Below are positions 1-7,398 of a stretch of 12,864 nucleotides of DNA, piece after piece. Made by a program: the position numbers and the translations under genes. The DNA lies in assembly GCA_013153795.1 (NCBI GenBank), contig JAADDV010000028.1:1-12864 (forward strand), written 5' to 3'. Origin of the DNA: Aquificota bacterium. GTDB lineage: Bacteria > Aquificota > Aquificia > Aquificales > Hydrogenothermaceae. Under the pieces are notes generated by a model. That model made no database searches. It was not told where the DNA came from and was given only the letters and a program-made list of their open reading frames with translations. How positions within the stretch are numbered: position 1 is the stretch's first letter; every line of letters starts with the position of its first letter.

Positions 1-33
1 TATTTAAAACTTTTTCAAAATTTTGAATTTTTA

Positions 34-350
34 TTAAAACATCACTTTTTTTTCATATAAACCTTTTCCTTCCTTTAGTATTTGCTTTCTAAAGCTCTCT
101 TCTATATCTGGAAGAAAAATTAAATCAACAGAGTATAAGCCCACTTATATCATAGGTTTTTTCTTTTAATTTTCTTTTTTCTCTGAAATTGAGTTTCAAA
201 TCAATAGCTATATCTATATCTGAATTTTTTCTATGTGTTCCCTTAGCTCTTGAACCAAAAAGTATTATTTTTTCAGAATTATATTTCTTTATTTCCTCTA
301 AAATTTTTTCTGTATAAAAAGATGTTTTATCTACATTTTATAGATTTCAT
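34..350 (-). pseudogene. MNT-type minimal nucleotidyltransferase, frameshifted remnant
   Basis: Reading the minus strand, an ATG at 350 gives MKSIK and then runs into a stop. The adjacent frame carries the recognisable core ending LFGSRAKG-x6-DIDIAI, the GS-x10-DxD metal-binding motif of Mnt-like nucleotidyltransferases. That frame stops at about 136 (TGA), but a one-base shift restores VDLIFLPDIEESFRKQ and a C-terminus ending YEKKVMF before TAA at 34-36. Pieced together it is about 105 residues, the normal length for this family, so the gene is complete in extent but broken twice, once in an A-run near the start and once near 130-140. Intact relatives usually pair with a HEPN protein as a toxin-antitoxin or modification module; any partner would lie beyond position 1. 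It begins 20 bases after ligA ends and shows no ribosome binding site. Sequencing error could mimic the shifts, but two in 317 bases favours real decay. Confidence 0.72.
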
Positions 351-370
351 ACTTAAATAGTTTTTCAAAA

Positions 371-2497
371 TTATTTTTTATTCTCCTCAAGAAGATTTAA
401 GAACTCTTCTTCGCTTAAGATTTTCACTCCTAGTTTTTTTGCTTTTTCAAGTTTAGAGCCGGGATTTTCTCCCACTACAAGGTATGTTGTTTTTTTGCTT
501 ACAGAGCTAGATACTTTTCCTCCTAAAGACTCTACTAACTCTTGAGCTTTTTCTCTAGAGCAACAGCTTAAAGTCCCTGTAAATACAAAAGTTTTTCCTT
601 CTAAAATTTTCTCCCTTTTTTCTTCTTCTTCATCTTTACATGTTTTCACTCCAAGCTCTTTAAGCTCATATATCATTTTTATATTTTCTTCATTGTGGAA
701 AAAATCGTATATACTGTGAGCTACTACATATCCAATATCTGGAATAGATTGAAGCTGCTCTACTGTCCAGTCCTTTAAATCTTCAACACATTTTATATAT
801 TCTGCTAGTTTTTTGGCTGTAACTTTTCCTACATATCGGATAGAAAGGCCTGTTATAAGCCTGTGTATAGGTCTATTTTTAGATTCTTCTATAGCCTTTT
901 TTAGATTTTCTACAGACTTTTCTCCCCATCCTGGAAGCTGTTTTATTTTTTCATATGGTAGTCTGTATATATCGGGGATTCTTCTTAAAAATCCAAGTTC
1001 ATAAAACTTTTTAACTGTGTTATATCCAAGACCTCTTATATCCATTGCATCTTTTGATGCAAAATAGGTAATTCTTTCAACTACCTGTGCAGGGCAGTTT
1101 GCATTCATACATCTCCAAACAGCTTCTCCTGGAAGTTTCACTAAAGGAGAGCCGCAAGATGGACAATTTTTAGGAAAAACAATAGGCTTTTCCTTTCCTG
1201 TCCTTGCTTCTTTTATGACTTTTACAATATATGGAATAACATCTCCTGCTCTTTCAATAAGAACAAGGTCTCCTATTCGTATATCTTTTTCTTTTATAAA
1301 ATCTTCATTTATAAGAGAAACTGATGATACAATAACTCCTCCAATTTCTACAGGCTCTACTTTTGCAACAGGTGTAACAGCTCCTGTTCTTCCTACTTGA
1401 AAAACAACATCTATTATTCTTGTAGTTGCTTGTCTTGGTTTAAATTTAAATGCTATTGCCCACCTTGGATGATGGGAAGTCATTCCAAGTTTAGGATAAA
1501 GGGATATATCATTTACCTTTATTACCATTCCATCAAGTTCGTAAGGATACTCATCTCTTTTCTTTTCCCATTCTTTACAATACTCTATTACTTTATCTAT
1601 ACCTTTAAAAACCTTTATTTCTTTCTCTGGTATAGGTGTTCTAAAACCAAGAGAATAAAGCATTTTTATAGCATCATAGTGGTATCTTATTTTTGTCCCT
1701 AGGAGATTTTCTCCTTTTTCATCAGTTGCATAGGTTATCTGGTAAACAAAAGCTTCAAGTTTTCTTTTAGCTACTTCTTTAGGGTCTTGAAGTCTTAAAG
1801 AGCCTGCTGCAGCATTTCTTGGATTTGCAAAAGGTGGAAGCCCTTCTTCTAATCTTTCTTCATTTAATTTTTTAAAAACATCCTTTCTCATAAGGACTTC
1901 GCCGCGAATTTCTATAAGTTTTATTCCATATTTTTTAAAATCTGCATATAAAGGAATAGTTTTTATTGTTTTTAAATTTTGAGTGATGTCTTCTCCTACA
2001 ATTCCATCCCCTCTTGTAGCTCCTCTTATAAAACGATTATTTTCATATACAAGGGCTATTCCTGCTCCGTCAAACTTTGGCTCTACGGCATATTCAATTT
2101 CTGAAAGTCCTGTTAGCTCTTTAACCCTTCTATCAAAATCTCTTAAATCTTCTTCATCATAGGAGTTATCAAGAGAAAGCATAGGAGCAAGATGTTTTAC
2201 TTCTGGAAACTCTTTTGTTAAACCTGAAGCAACCCTTTGAGTTGGAGAATCAGGAGTTATTAGCTCTGGCCATTTTTTTTCTATTTCTTTTAGCAGATGA
2301 AACAGTTTATCGTATTCATAATCAGAAATAACAGGACTTGCTAAAACATAATATCTCCAGTCATGATATCTGATAACTTCTCTTAATTGTTTTACAATTT
2401 CCTCTGCTTGCCTTTTATCTTTGATATCATCAATAGATAGCTTTAATAATTCTTTTGTTTTCTCTATAAGTTCTTTTTCTTTTTCAGGGGTATACAT
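371..2497 (-). CDS. ligA: NAD-dependent DNA ligase LigA
   Basis: Seals 5'-phosphate/3'-hydroxyl nicks in duplex DNA using NAD+, for Okazaki-fragment joining and repair in the cytoplasm. At 708 residues it has the full bacterial layout. The N-terminal Ia domain has HDWRYYV (45-51) and ISDYEYD (57-63). The adenylation domain has the nucleophile K141 in EPKFDG, then TRGDG (161-165) and LDGMVIK (321-327). An OB fold follows, then a four-cysteine zinc site (C445, C448, C463, C468), helix-hairpin-helix repeats (about 480-615, with LPGWGEKS and IPDIGYVVA) and a C-terminal BRCT domain (about 630-705, FVFTGTLS, LGGKVSSSVSKKT). The ATG start overlaps the mreC stop by one base (TAATG on the minus strand), with AGGAGAGG about 9 bases upstream, so it is probably translated by coupling with mreC. 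All key residues are present. Last intact gene of the mreB-mreC-ligA operon. Confidence 0.97.
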   Translation of the reverse strand: MYTPEKEKELIEKTKELLKLSIDDIKDKRQAEEIVKQLREVIRYHDWRYYVLASPVISDYEYDKLFHLLKEIEKKWPELITPDSPTQRVASGLTKEFPEVKHLAPMLSLDNSYDEEDLRDFDRRVKELTGLSEIEYAVEPKFDGAGIALVYENNRFIRGATRGDGIVGEDITQNLKTIKTIPLYADFKKYGIKLIEIRGEVLMRKDVFKKLNEERLEEGLPPFANPRNAAAGSLRLQDPKEVAKRKLEAFVYQITYATDEKGENLLGTKIRYHYDAIKMLYSLGFRTPIPEKEIKVFKGIDKVIEYCKEWEKKRDEYPYELDGMVIKVNDISLYPKLGMTSHHPRWAIAFKFKPRQATTRIIDVVFQVGRTGAVTPVAKVEPVEIGGVIVSSVSLINEDFIKEKDIRIGDLVLIERAGDVIPYIVKVIKEARTGKEKPIVFPKNCPSCGSPLVKLPGEAVWRCMNANCPAQVVERITYFASKDAMDIRGLGYNTVKKFYELGFLRRIPDIYRLPYEKIKQLPGWGEKSVENLKKAIEESKNRPIHRLITGLSIRYVGKVTAKKLAEYIKCVEDLKDWTVEQLQSIPDIGYVVAHSIYDFFHNEENIKMIYELKELGVKTCKDEEEEKREKILEGKTFVFTGTLSCCSREKAQELVESLGGKVSSSVSKKTTYLVVGENPGSKLEKAKKLGVKILSEEEFLNLLEENKK

Positions 2498-3300
2498 TAA
2501 ATATTTTCCTCTCCTAACTGTTTTCTTTTTATTACAACTACATACTCTGTTGAATAAGGATTTATATTTATAGAAACATAAACTCTTTTAAAAAACTCCC
2601 CTTCTTCATATTCAACAGAAGAAATTTTTCCAATAGGTATTCCTTCTGGATAGGAGCCATCTATACTAGCAGTTTCTACAATGTCTCCAACTCTTATATC
2701 TTGCTCTGGATTAGCAAGTTTTAAAATCCCTTTTTTTGGACTATAACCCTGATAAAAAACAATTTCTCTTGTTTTTCTGGTCCTTGCTGTAATTTTAAAA
2801 TTTCTATCTGAAATTAATAAAACTTTAGAGATAAATCTACCTGTTTCTGAAATCATACCAAAAAGAAGACCATTAAAAACAACAATATCTCCAACTTTAA
2901 TACCATTTTTTTCTCCTGCATTAATAAAAACTATACTTGACCAGTTGTCAGGAGAATAGCCAATTATTTTTGCTGAAACATAATCATATCCTTCAAAAAA
3001 TTTAGAAAATTTTGCAATTTCTCTTAATCTATGGTTTTCAAGCTCTAAAAACTTTAAAGAAACTATTTCAGCTTTGAGAATTTCTAGTTTTTCAGTAAGT
3101 TTTTTATTTTCTTCAATTAGTTTTTCTTTTTCTTCAAAAAGTAAAAAGGTTGTTTCAATTTTTTGAGAAAGAATTTCTAAGCCCGTTAAAAAAGGATTAA
3201 AAGCATCATATACATAAGTCTTCACTTTAGGTATAAAGAGAAAAACAGCTATAAGACTAAAAACTATAAGGAAAAAAAATAGCTGTTTTTTTCTCTTCAT
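2497..3300 (-). CDS. mreC: Rod shape-determining protein MreC
   Basis: Bitopic inner-membrane protein of the elongasome that links cytoplasmic MreB filaments to periplasmic cell-wall synthases. The 267-residue product has a short basic N-terminus (MKRKK), one hydrophobic segment (about 7-23), a lysine/glutamate-rich coiled coil (about 43-98) and a periplasmic beta-domain region with typical MreC phrases such as SPDNWSS (116-122), NAGEKNGIKVGDIVV (127-141) and ISDRNFKI (163-170). Length and order fit the family. The start is ATG at 3300 with a modest AGGA about 9 bases upstream, and mreB ends 15 bases before it. The gene order mreB-mreC is canonical, but mreD, normally next, is replaced by ligA, which overlaps this stop by one base. 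Confidence 0.95.
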   Translation of the reverse strand: MKRKKQLFFFLIVFSLIAVFLFIPKVKTYVYDAFNPFLTGLEILSQKIETTFLLFEEKEKLIEENKKLTEKLEILKAEIVSLKFLELENHRLREIAKFSKFFEGYDYVSAKIIGYSPDNWSSIVFINAGEKNGIKVGDIVVFNGLLFGMISETGRFISKVLLISDRNFKITARTRKTREIVFYQGYSPKKGILKLANPEQDIRVGDIVETASIDGSYPEGIPIGKISSVEYEEGEFFKRVYVSININPYSTEYVVVIKRKQLGEENI

Positions 3301-3315
3301 AATCTAAAGTCCTAG

Positions 3316-4368
3316 TTAATGGAAAGAAACTTTTCTAATAAGGTCTATATCGTCTAAAGCCATTCCAATACCCTTTGCTACTGCTGTTAATGGTTCATCA
3401 CAATAATAAACTGGAAGATTTGTTTCTTCTCTAAGTCTTAAATCAAGTCCATGCAGTAGAGAACCACCTCCAGCTAAAACAATTCCTCTTTCTACAATAT
3501 CTGCAGCTAGCTCTGGAGGAGTTTTTTCAAGGGCTGTCCTTACAGCATTTACAATATTTGCTACAACATCTTCTAAAGATTGTCTTATTTCTCCTCCTTT
3601 TATAACAGCACTTCTTGGCATTCCTGTCATATCTCTTCCTCTTATTTCCATTTCTTCATTATCCCTATCTGTTGGATAAGCTGACCCTAATCTTACTTTT
3701 ATTCTTTCGGCTGTTTGCTCTCCTATGAGAATATGATGAGCTCTTTTTAAATGCTGAATAATCGCCGTATTCATTTCGTCCCCAGCAAGGCGAATTGATG
3801 TAGATAAAACCATTCCTGATAAGGATATTACAGCTATTTCAGATGTCCCACCTCCAATATCAACAATCATATTTCCTCCTGGAAGTTGAATAGGAAGACC
3901 TGAACCAATTGCAGCTGCCATTGGCTCAGCTATTAAAAAGACTTCTCTTGCACCAGCTTGTTTTGCTGCATCTATAACAGCTCTTTTTTCTACAGTTGTT
4001 ATTCCTGAAGGGACACCAACAATAATTCTAGGCCTTGGTTTTAAGAATTTTGTTATTGCATGGTCTTCATGAACTTTCTTTATAAAATATTTAAGCATTT
4101 CTTGAGTAACATCAAAGTCTGCTATAACACCATCTTTTAAGGGTCTGACTATTTGTATATTTTCTGGAGTTTTTCCTATCATGGATTTAGCTTCTTTTCC
4201 TACAGCAATAACTTTTTTTGTATTTTTATCTAAAGCCACAATAGAAGGCTCTGATAAAACAATACCTTTACCTCTCACAAAAACAAGAGTATTTGCTGTC
4301 CCTAAGTCTATTCCTATATCATTTGAAAACATACCAAGAGCATGATTTACAAGATTGTTTCCAAGCAT
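3316..4368 (-). CDS. mreB: Rod shape-determining actin homologue MreB
   Basis: Actin-like ATPase that polymerises under the membrane and directs lateral cell-wall insertion, keeping the cell rod-shaped. The 350-residue protein shows the actin-superfamily signatures in order: phosphate-1 IGIDLGTANT (18-27), a connect motif at IAEPMAAAIGSG (146-157), phosphate-2 IVDIGGGTSEIAV (168-180) and the adenosine site VLAGGGSLLHG (297-307). GVPSGIT (118-124) is also typical of MreB. The start at 4368 has an excellent ribosome binding site (AGGAGG, 6 bases upstream). The internal Met13 would give the shorter N-terminus MFSNDIGID seen in many homologues but has no purine-rich site before it, so the longer start is preferred. 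First gene of the operon continuing into mreC and ligA; divergent from dapA. Confidence 0.97.
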   Translation of the reverse strand: MLGNNLVNHALGMFSNDIGIDLGTANTLVFVRGKGIVLSEPSIVALDKNTKKVIAVGKEAKSMIGKTPENIQIVRPLKDGVIADFDVTQEMLKYFIKKVHEDHAITKFLKPRPRIIVGVPSGITTVEKRAVIDAAKQAGAREVFLIAEPMAAAIGSGLPIQLPGGNMIVDIGGGTSEIAVISLSGMVLSTSIRLAGDEMNTAIIQHLKRAHHILIGEQTAERIKVRLGSAYPTDRDNEEMEIRGRDMTGMPRSAVIKGGEIRQSLEDVVANIVNAVRTALEKTPPELAADIVERGIVLAGGGSLLHGLDLRLREETNLPVYYCDEPLTAVAKGIGMALDDIDLIRKVSFH

Positions 4369-4456
4369 ATTTCCTCCTGTACGAAATCATAAAGATAATT
4401 AAAAAAATATATTATAAACTATTAAATAAGATATTATTTCTCAAGCGGAGGACACA
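4369..4456. promoter_or_regulatory. Divergent promoter region between mreB and dapA
   Basis: This 88-base, almost pure A/T spacer must hold the start signals for both directions. On the plus strand TATTAT (4432-4437) is a possible -10 for dapA, giving a short leader before the GGAGG at 4447-4451. On the minus strand TATAAT (4416-4411) is a good -10 for mreB, with only a weakly matching -35. The minus-strand TTGAGA at 4444-4439 is 22 bases away, too far for normal spacing. The boxes are guesses in AT-rich sequence; the divergent arrangement itself is certain. Confidence 0.45.
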
Positions 4457-5338
4457 ATGTTCAAAGGCTCCTTAGTGGCTCTTATAACCCCTTTCAAAGA
4501 TGGAAGTATAGATAGAAATTCTTTAAAAAGACTTATAGATTTCCATGTAGAAAATGGAACAGATGCTATAGTAGTAGCAGGGACTACAGGAGAATCAGCT
4601 ACTTTAACTTTCTCTGAACATGAAGAGCTTATAAATCTTGCTGTGGAATATGCAAACAAAAGAATTCCTATTGTTGCAGGAACAGGAGCAAATGCTACTC
4701 ATGAAGCTATAGCTCTTACAAAAGCAGCTGAGAAAGCTGGAGCAGATGGCTCTTTGCAAATAGTTCCTTACTATAATAAACCTACTCAAGAAGGTATATA
4801 TCAGCATTTTAAAGCAATAGCAGAAGAAACAAATCTTCCTCTTATTCTTTATAATATTCCTTCTAGGACTGGTGTTGATATGCTTCCTGAAACATTTGCA
4901 AGACTTTTTGCAGATTTTCCAAACGTTATAGGTCTAAAAGAAGCAACAGGAAAAGTAGATAGAGTTTCAGAGATAATTTCTTTAACAAATCCAGATGTTG
5001 TTATTTTGTCAGGAGATGATGCTCTAACTCTTCCTATGATAGCTGTAGGAGCAAAAGGGGTTATATCAGTAGCTAATAATTTAGTCCCTAAAGATATAGC
5101 TGAGATGTGCAGACTTGCTCTAGATGGAAAAATAGAAGAAGCAAGAAAAATTCATGATAAATACTGGAAACTTTTTAAAGTGCTTTTTATAGAAACAAAT
5201 CCTATTCCTGTAAAAACTGCTGCATATCTGATGAAACTTATAGATGATTTAGAAATGAGACTTCCACTTTACTATATGAAACCTGAAAATGAAGAAAAAC
5301 TTAAATCTGTTTTAAAAGAATATAATCTTCTTTCTTAA
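4457..5338 (+). CDS. dapA: 4-hydroxy-tetrahydrodipicolinate synthase DapA
   Basis: Condenses pyruvate with aspartate semialdehyde, the first committed step to diaminopimelate (peptidoglycan) and lysine. The 293 residues match the family length and carry its landmarks: VAGTTGES with the catalytic threonines T44 and T45, PYYNKPTQEG with Y106/Y107 (104-113), LYNIPSRTG with Y132 and R137 (131-139), the Schiff-base lysine K161 in GLKEATG, and LSGDDAL (184-190). The N-terminus (KGSLVALITPF) is canonical. ATG at 4457 follows GGAGG with a 5-base gap. The gene appears monocistronic: it has its own upstream spacer and a strong terminator 23 bases after the stop. No leader or riboswitch is visible, the 5' spacer being too short for a lysine riboswitch. 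Confidence 0.97.
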   Translation: MFKGSLVALITPFKDGSIDRNSLKRLIDFHVENGTDAIVVAGTTGESATLTFSEHEELINLAVEYANKRIPIVAGTGANATHEAIALTKAAEKAGADGSLQIVPYYNKPTQEGIYQHFKAIAEETNLPLILYNIPSRTGVDMLPETFARLFADFPNVIGLKEATGKVDRVSEIISLTNPDVVILSGDDALTLPMIAVGAKGVISVANNLVPKDIAEMCRLALDGKIEEARKIHDKYWKLFKVLFIETNPIPVKTAAYLMKLIDDLEMRLPLYYMKPENEEKLKSVLKEYNLLS

Positions 5339-5360
5339 GTTTTAAATTTGCAAATCTGCA

Positions 5361-5400
5361 AAAAAACAGCCTTTATCTGTTTAGGGAAGGCTGTTTTTTT
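5361..5400 (+). terminator. Intrinsic terminator after dapA
   Basis: A 13-bp stem (5361-5373 with 5387-5399; core AACAGCCTT/AAGGCTGTT), a 13-base loop and a run of T from 5394 onward. It lies 23 bases after the dapA stop and is oriented to end its transcript. Confidence 0.9.
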
Positions 5401-5401
5401 T

Positions 5402-5449
5402 CCTTCTTTGAGAAGGTATAAAATTTGCTATTTTTTGGAAATAGCGAAT
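5402..5449 (+). other. Two further hairpins between dapA and the oxidoreductase gene
   Basis: CCTTCT-TTG-AGAAGG (5402-5416) forms a 6-bp hairpin. 5423-5433 pairs with 5439-5449 (core GCTATTT/AAATAGC, one G-T wobble) as an 11-bp stem with a 5-base loop. They follow directly on the dapA terminator and precede the AGGAGG of the next gene by 24 bases, so they could sit in the leader of the downstream message or simply extend the terminator. TATAAA at 5417-5422 lies between them and could be a -10 box. Confidence 0.5.
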
Positions 5450-5484
5450 AAATTTTTACTTGTAAAGTATATAGGAGGTAGTTT

Positions 5485-6297
5485 TTGAAAGTAGGTATTG
5501 TTGGCACAGGAAATATGGGGTCTCACTATGTTAGAAAGTTTGATATTCTCGGTTATGAAGCTGTTTTAATAGATAAAGACGCTGAAAGATTAAAAAAATT
5601 TTCAGATAAATTCAAAAAATACACAGATTTTGAAGAAGCTTTAAAAAATGAACAAATAGATTTTCTTTTTATTGCTACAGACCCAAATTCTCACATTCCA
5701 CTAGCAAAAAAAGCCTTAGAAAGAGATATAAATGTTATGGTTGAGAAACCTCCATCCTTAAATCCATCTCAACTTGAAGAAACTATAAAGTTTGCTGAAA
5801 AAAGAAATATTTATTTTGGAGTTTCAGAAATAGAGTTAAGGTCAAATAGTATTAGAAATTTAAAAAAAAATAAACACATAGAAAAAGTAGAAGCATATAG
5901 ATTAAATTTAAAAAGTGGATATATAAATCCTTTTTATGACCTTGCTTGGCATGACCTTTACATATTTGAATATCTATTTGGAAATGTCAAAATAGAAAAA
6001 GTTGTAGATAAGGGAAATGTGTTTGAAATTTTAGGAAAAACAAAGGAAAATAATTTTTTTCTTAAAGTAGCATGGAATAATCCTTATATAAGGAGAGAAT
6101 GGATTTTAAAAGGAAAAGAAGGAGATACAGTTTTAGATTTAGTTAAAGATAGGATAATATACCCTGATGGAAAAATTAAAGAAAATGATAATATAGATAA
6201 ACTTGAGCTTATGATTAAAGATTTTATACAAAATCCTTCCTTTGATAGTGCTTATAGAGCTTTAAATATTTTAAAAGAGTTTAAAAAATTTTCATAA
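5485..6297 (+). CDS. Gfo/Idh/MocA-family NAD(P)-dependent oxidoreductase, probably sugar-related
   Basis: A Rossmann-fold dehydrogenase, likely oxidising or reducing a sugar or sugar nucleotide. The N-terminus has the dinucleotide motif VGIVGTGNMGSHY (3-15) with an acidic residue after strand 2 (LIDKD, 29-32), ATDPNSH (64-70) and the family hallmark EKP (87-89, K88 catalytic). DLAWHDL (152-158) is the DxGxH-like motif with H156. The region after EKP, normally like ERFNP, reads EIELRSNS (115-122), so the substrate pocket is divergent. At 270 residues it is shorter than most family members (about 330-350), with a reduced C-terminal beta sheet. TTG start at 5485 with AGGAGG 6 bases upstream. It ends 13 bases before an aminotransferase gene. 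That pairing recalls WbpB/WlbA with WbpE, which make 3-amino sugars for surface polysaccharide; the specific substrate is inferred only. Confidence 0.85.
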   Translation: MKVGIVGTGNMGSHYVRKFDILGYEAVLIDKDAERLKKFSDKFKKYTDFEEALKNEQIDFLFIATDPNSHIPLAKKALERDINVMVEKPPSLNPSQLEETIKFAEKRNIYFGVSEIELRSNSIRNLKKNKHIEKVEAYRLNLKSGYINPFYDLAWHDLYIFEYLFGNVKIEKVVDKGNVFEILGKTKENNFFLKVAWNNPYIRREWILKGKEGDTVLDLVKDRIIYPDGKIKENDNIDKLELMIKDFIQNPSFDSAYRALNILKEFKKFS

Positions 6298-6310
6298 AGG
6301 AGTAGGAGAA

Positions 6311-7366
6311 TTGATACCAATAACAAAGCCTGCTTTTGGACCTGAAGAAGAAAAAACTGTTCTTGAGATTATTAAAAGTGGTCAGATAACAAGAGGAAAA
6401 TGGACATTAAAATTTAAAGAATCTTTTAGAGACTATATTGACACAGGTTTTTGTCATACTGTATGTAGTGGGACAGCTGCTTTGTATATATCTCTTAAAG
6501 CTTTAGGTATAAACTCTAAGGAAGATAAAGTTGTAGTTCCAGCTTTAAGTTTTATGGCAACAATTGATGCTGTCATACTTGCTGGTGGGACTCCTATTGT
6601 TTGTGATATTGGGGAAGATTATTGTATGGATGTAAACTCTTTAGAAGAAGCGATAGAAAAATACAATCCAAAAGTTGTCATTCCTGTTCATCTTTTTGGG
6701 CAGCCAGCTGATATGGACCCTATAAATGAACTTTGTAAGGAAAAAAATATTTATGTTTTAGAAGATGCTGCTCAAGCCCATGGAGCCGAGTATAAAGGAT
6801 TTAAAGCTGGTAAACTTGGAGATATTTCGGCTTTTAGTTTTTATGCTTCTAAAAATGTTGCTATGGGAGAAGGTGGAGCAATTTTAACAGAAAGTCCTTC
6901 TCTTGATGATAAAATCTCTAATTGGATTGAGTTTGGAGACCACCCTGCTTTAAACTTAAGAATAACAGAATTTCAGGCAGGAATAGGATATTGGCAACTT
7001 CAAAAGCTTGATGAAAATAATGATAAAAGAAGAAAAATAGCTGAGCTTTATAACAAAGAATTTAAAGACCTTCCCGGTCTTATAATTCCAAAAGAGTTTG
7101 AAAATCGAAAACATGTATATCATATATATGCCTTAAGACATCCTAATAGAGATGAAATTGTAGAAAAGCTTATTCAAAAGGGAATAGGAGCAAGAGTTTA
7201 TTATGAATATACATTACATCAACTTAGAGATGCTCCTCATGTTGACTGCTCTTTTGCAGAGGATATCACAAAAGAAATCTTTGCTATTCCTATGTATCCT
7301 TCTTTAACAAAAAGAGAAATTGATTTTATTATCAAATCAGTAAAAGAAGTTGTTCAAAATATTTAA
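6311..7366 (+). CDS. DegT/DnrJ/EryC1/StrS-family PLP aminotransferase
   Basis: A fold-type I, pyridoxal-phosphate sugar aminotransferase that would transfer an amino group to a keto-sugar nucleotide. The 351 residues have the normal length and landmarks: N-terminal IPITKP and a GQITRGKW block (24-31), SGTAAL (53-58) in the phosphate-binding region, EDAAQAHGAEYKG (151-163) with D152 and Q155 contacting the cofactor, and SFYASKNVAMGEGGA (176-190) with the internal aldimine lysine K181. ITEFQAGIG (218-226) matches the usual TELQAAIG. TTG start; AGGAG at 6298-6302 lies 8 bases upstream, and a second AGGAG at 6304-6308 is too close to be used. It lies 13 bases after the oxidoreductase gene, so the two are almost certainly cotranscribed and probably act in sequence (oxidation to ketone, then transamination). 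No glycosyl- or acyltransferase is next to them. Transcript ends at the shared terminator. Confidence 0.92.
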   Translation: MIPITKPAFGPEEEKTVLEIIKSGQITRGKWTLKFKESFRDYIDTGFCHTVCSGTAALYISLKALGINSKEDKVVVPALSFMATIDAVILAGGTPIVCDIGEDYCMDVNSLEEAIEKYNPKVVIPVHLFGQPADMDPINELCKEKNIYVLEDAAQAHGAEYKGFKAGKLGDISAFSFYASKNVAMGEGGAILTESPSLDDKISNWIEFGDHPALNLRITEFQAGIGYWQLQKLDENNDKRRKIAELYNKEFKDLPGLIIPKEFENRKHVYHIYALRHPNRDEIVEKLIQKGIGARVYYEYTLHQLRDAPHVDCSFAEDITKEIFAIPMYPSLTKREIDFIIKSVKEVVQNI

Positions 7367-7398
7367 AAAAGGGGCTTATTAAAGCCCCTTTTTTTTAT
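7365..7398. terminator. Bidirectional terminator between the aminotransferase gene and bpsA
   Basis: A 13-bp stem (7365-7377 with 7382-7394; core GGGGCTT/AAGCCCC) with a 4-base loop, flanked by A-runs on the left and T-runs on the right, so it works in both directions. It overlaps the stop codons of both convergent genes. Confidence 0.92.

Noticed and set aside
11..372. 12-base direct repeat TTTTTCAAAATT at 11-22 and 361-372 flanking the broken nucleotidyltransferase, as insertion-site duplication
   Set aside because: Such short A/T strings recur by chance in this composition, and no mobile gene or terminal inverted repeat accompanies them.
1397..1702. Open frame of 101 codons on the plus strand inside ligA
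   Set aside because: It is antisense to the best-conserved part of ligA, has a cysteine- and tyrosine-rich composition without domain features, and no ribosome binding site.
4332..4334. Met13 of mreB as the true start
   Set aside because: It gives a familiar N-terminus but has no Shine-Dalgarno, whereas the upstream ATG has AGGAGG at ideal spacing.
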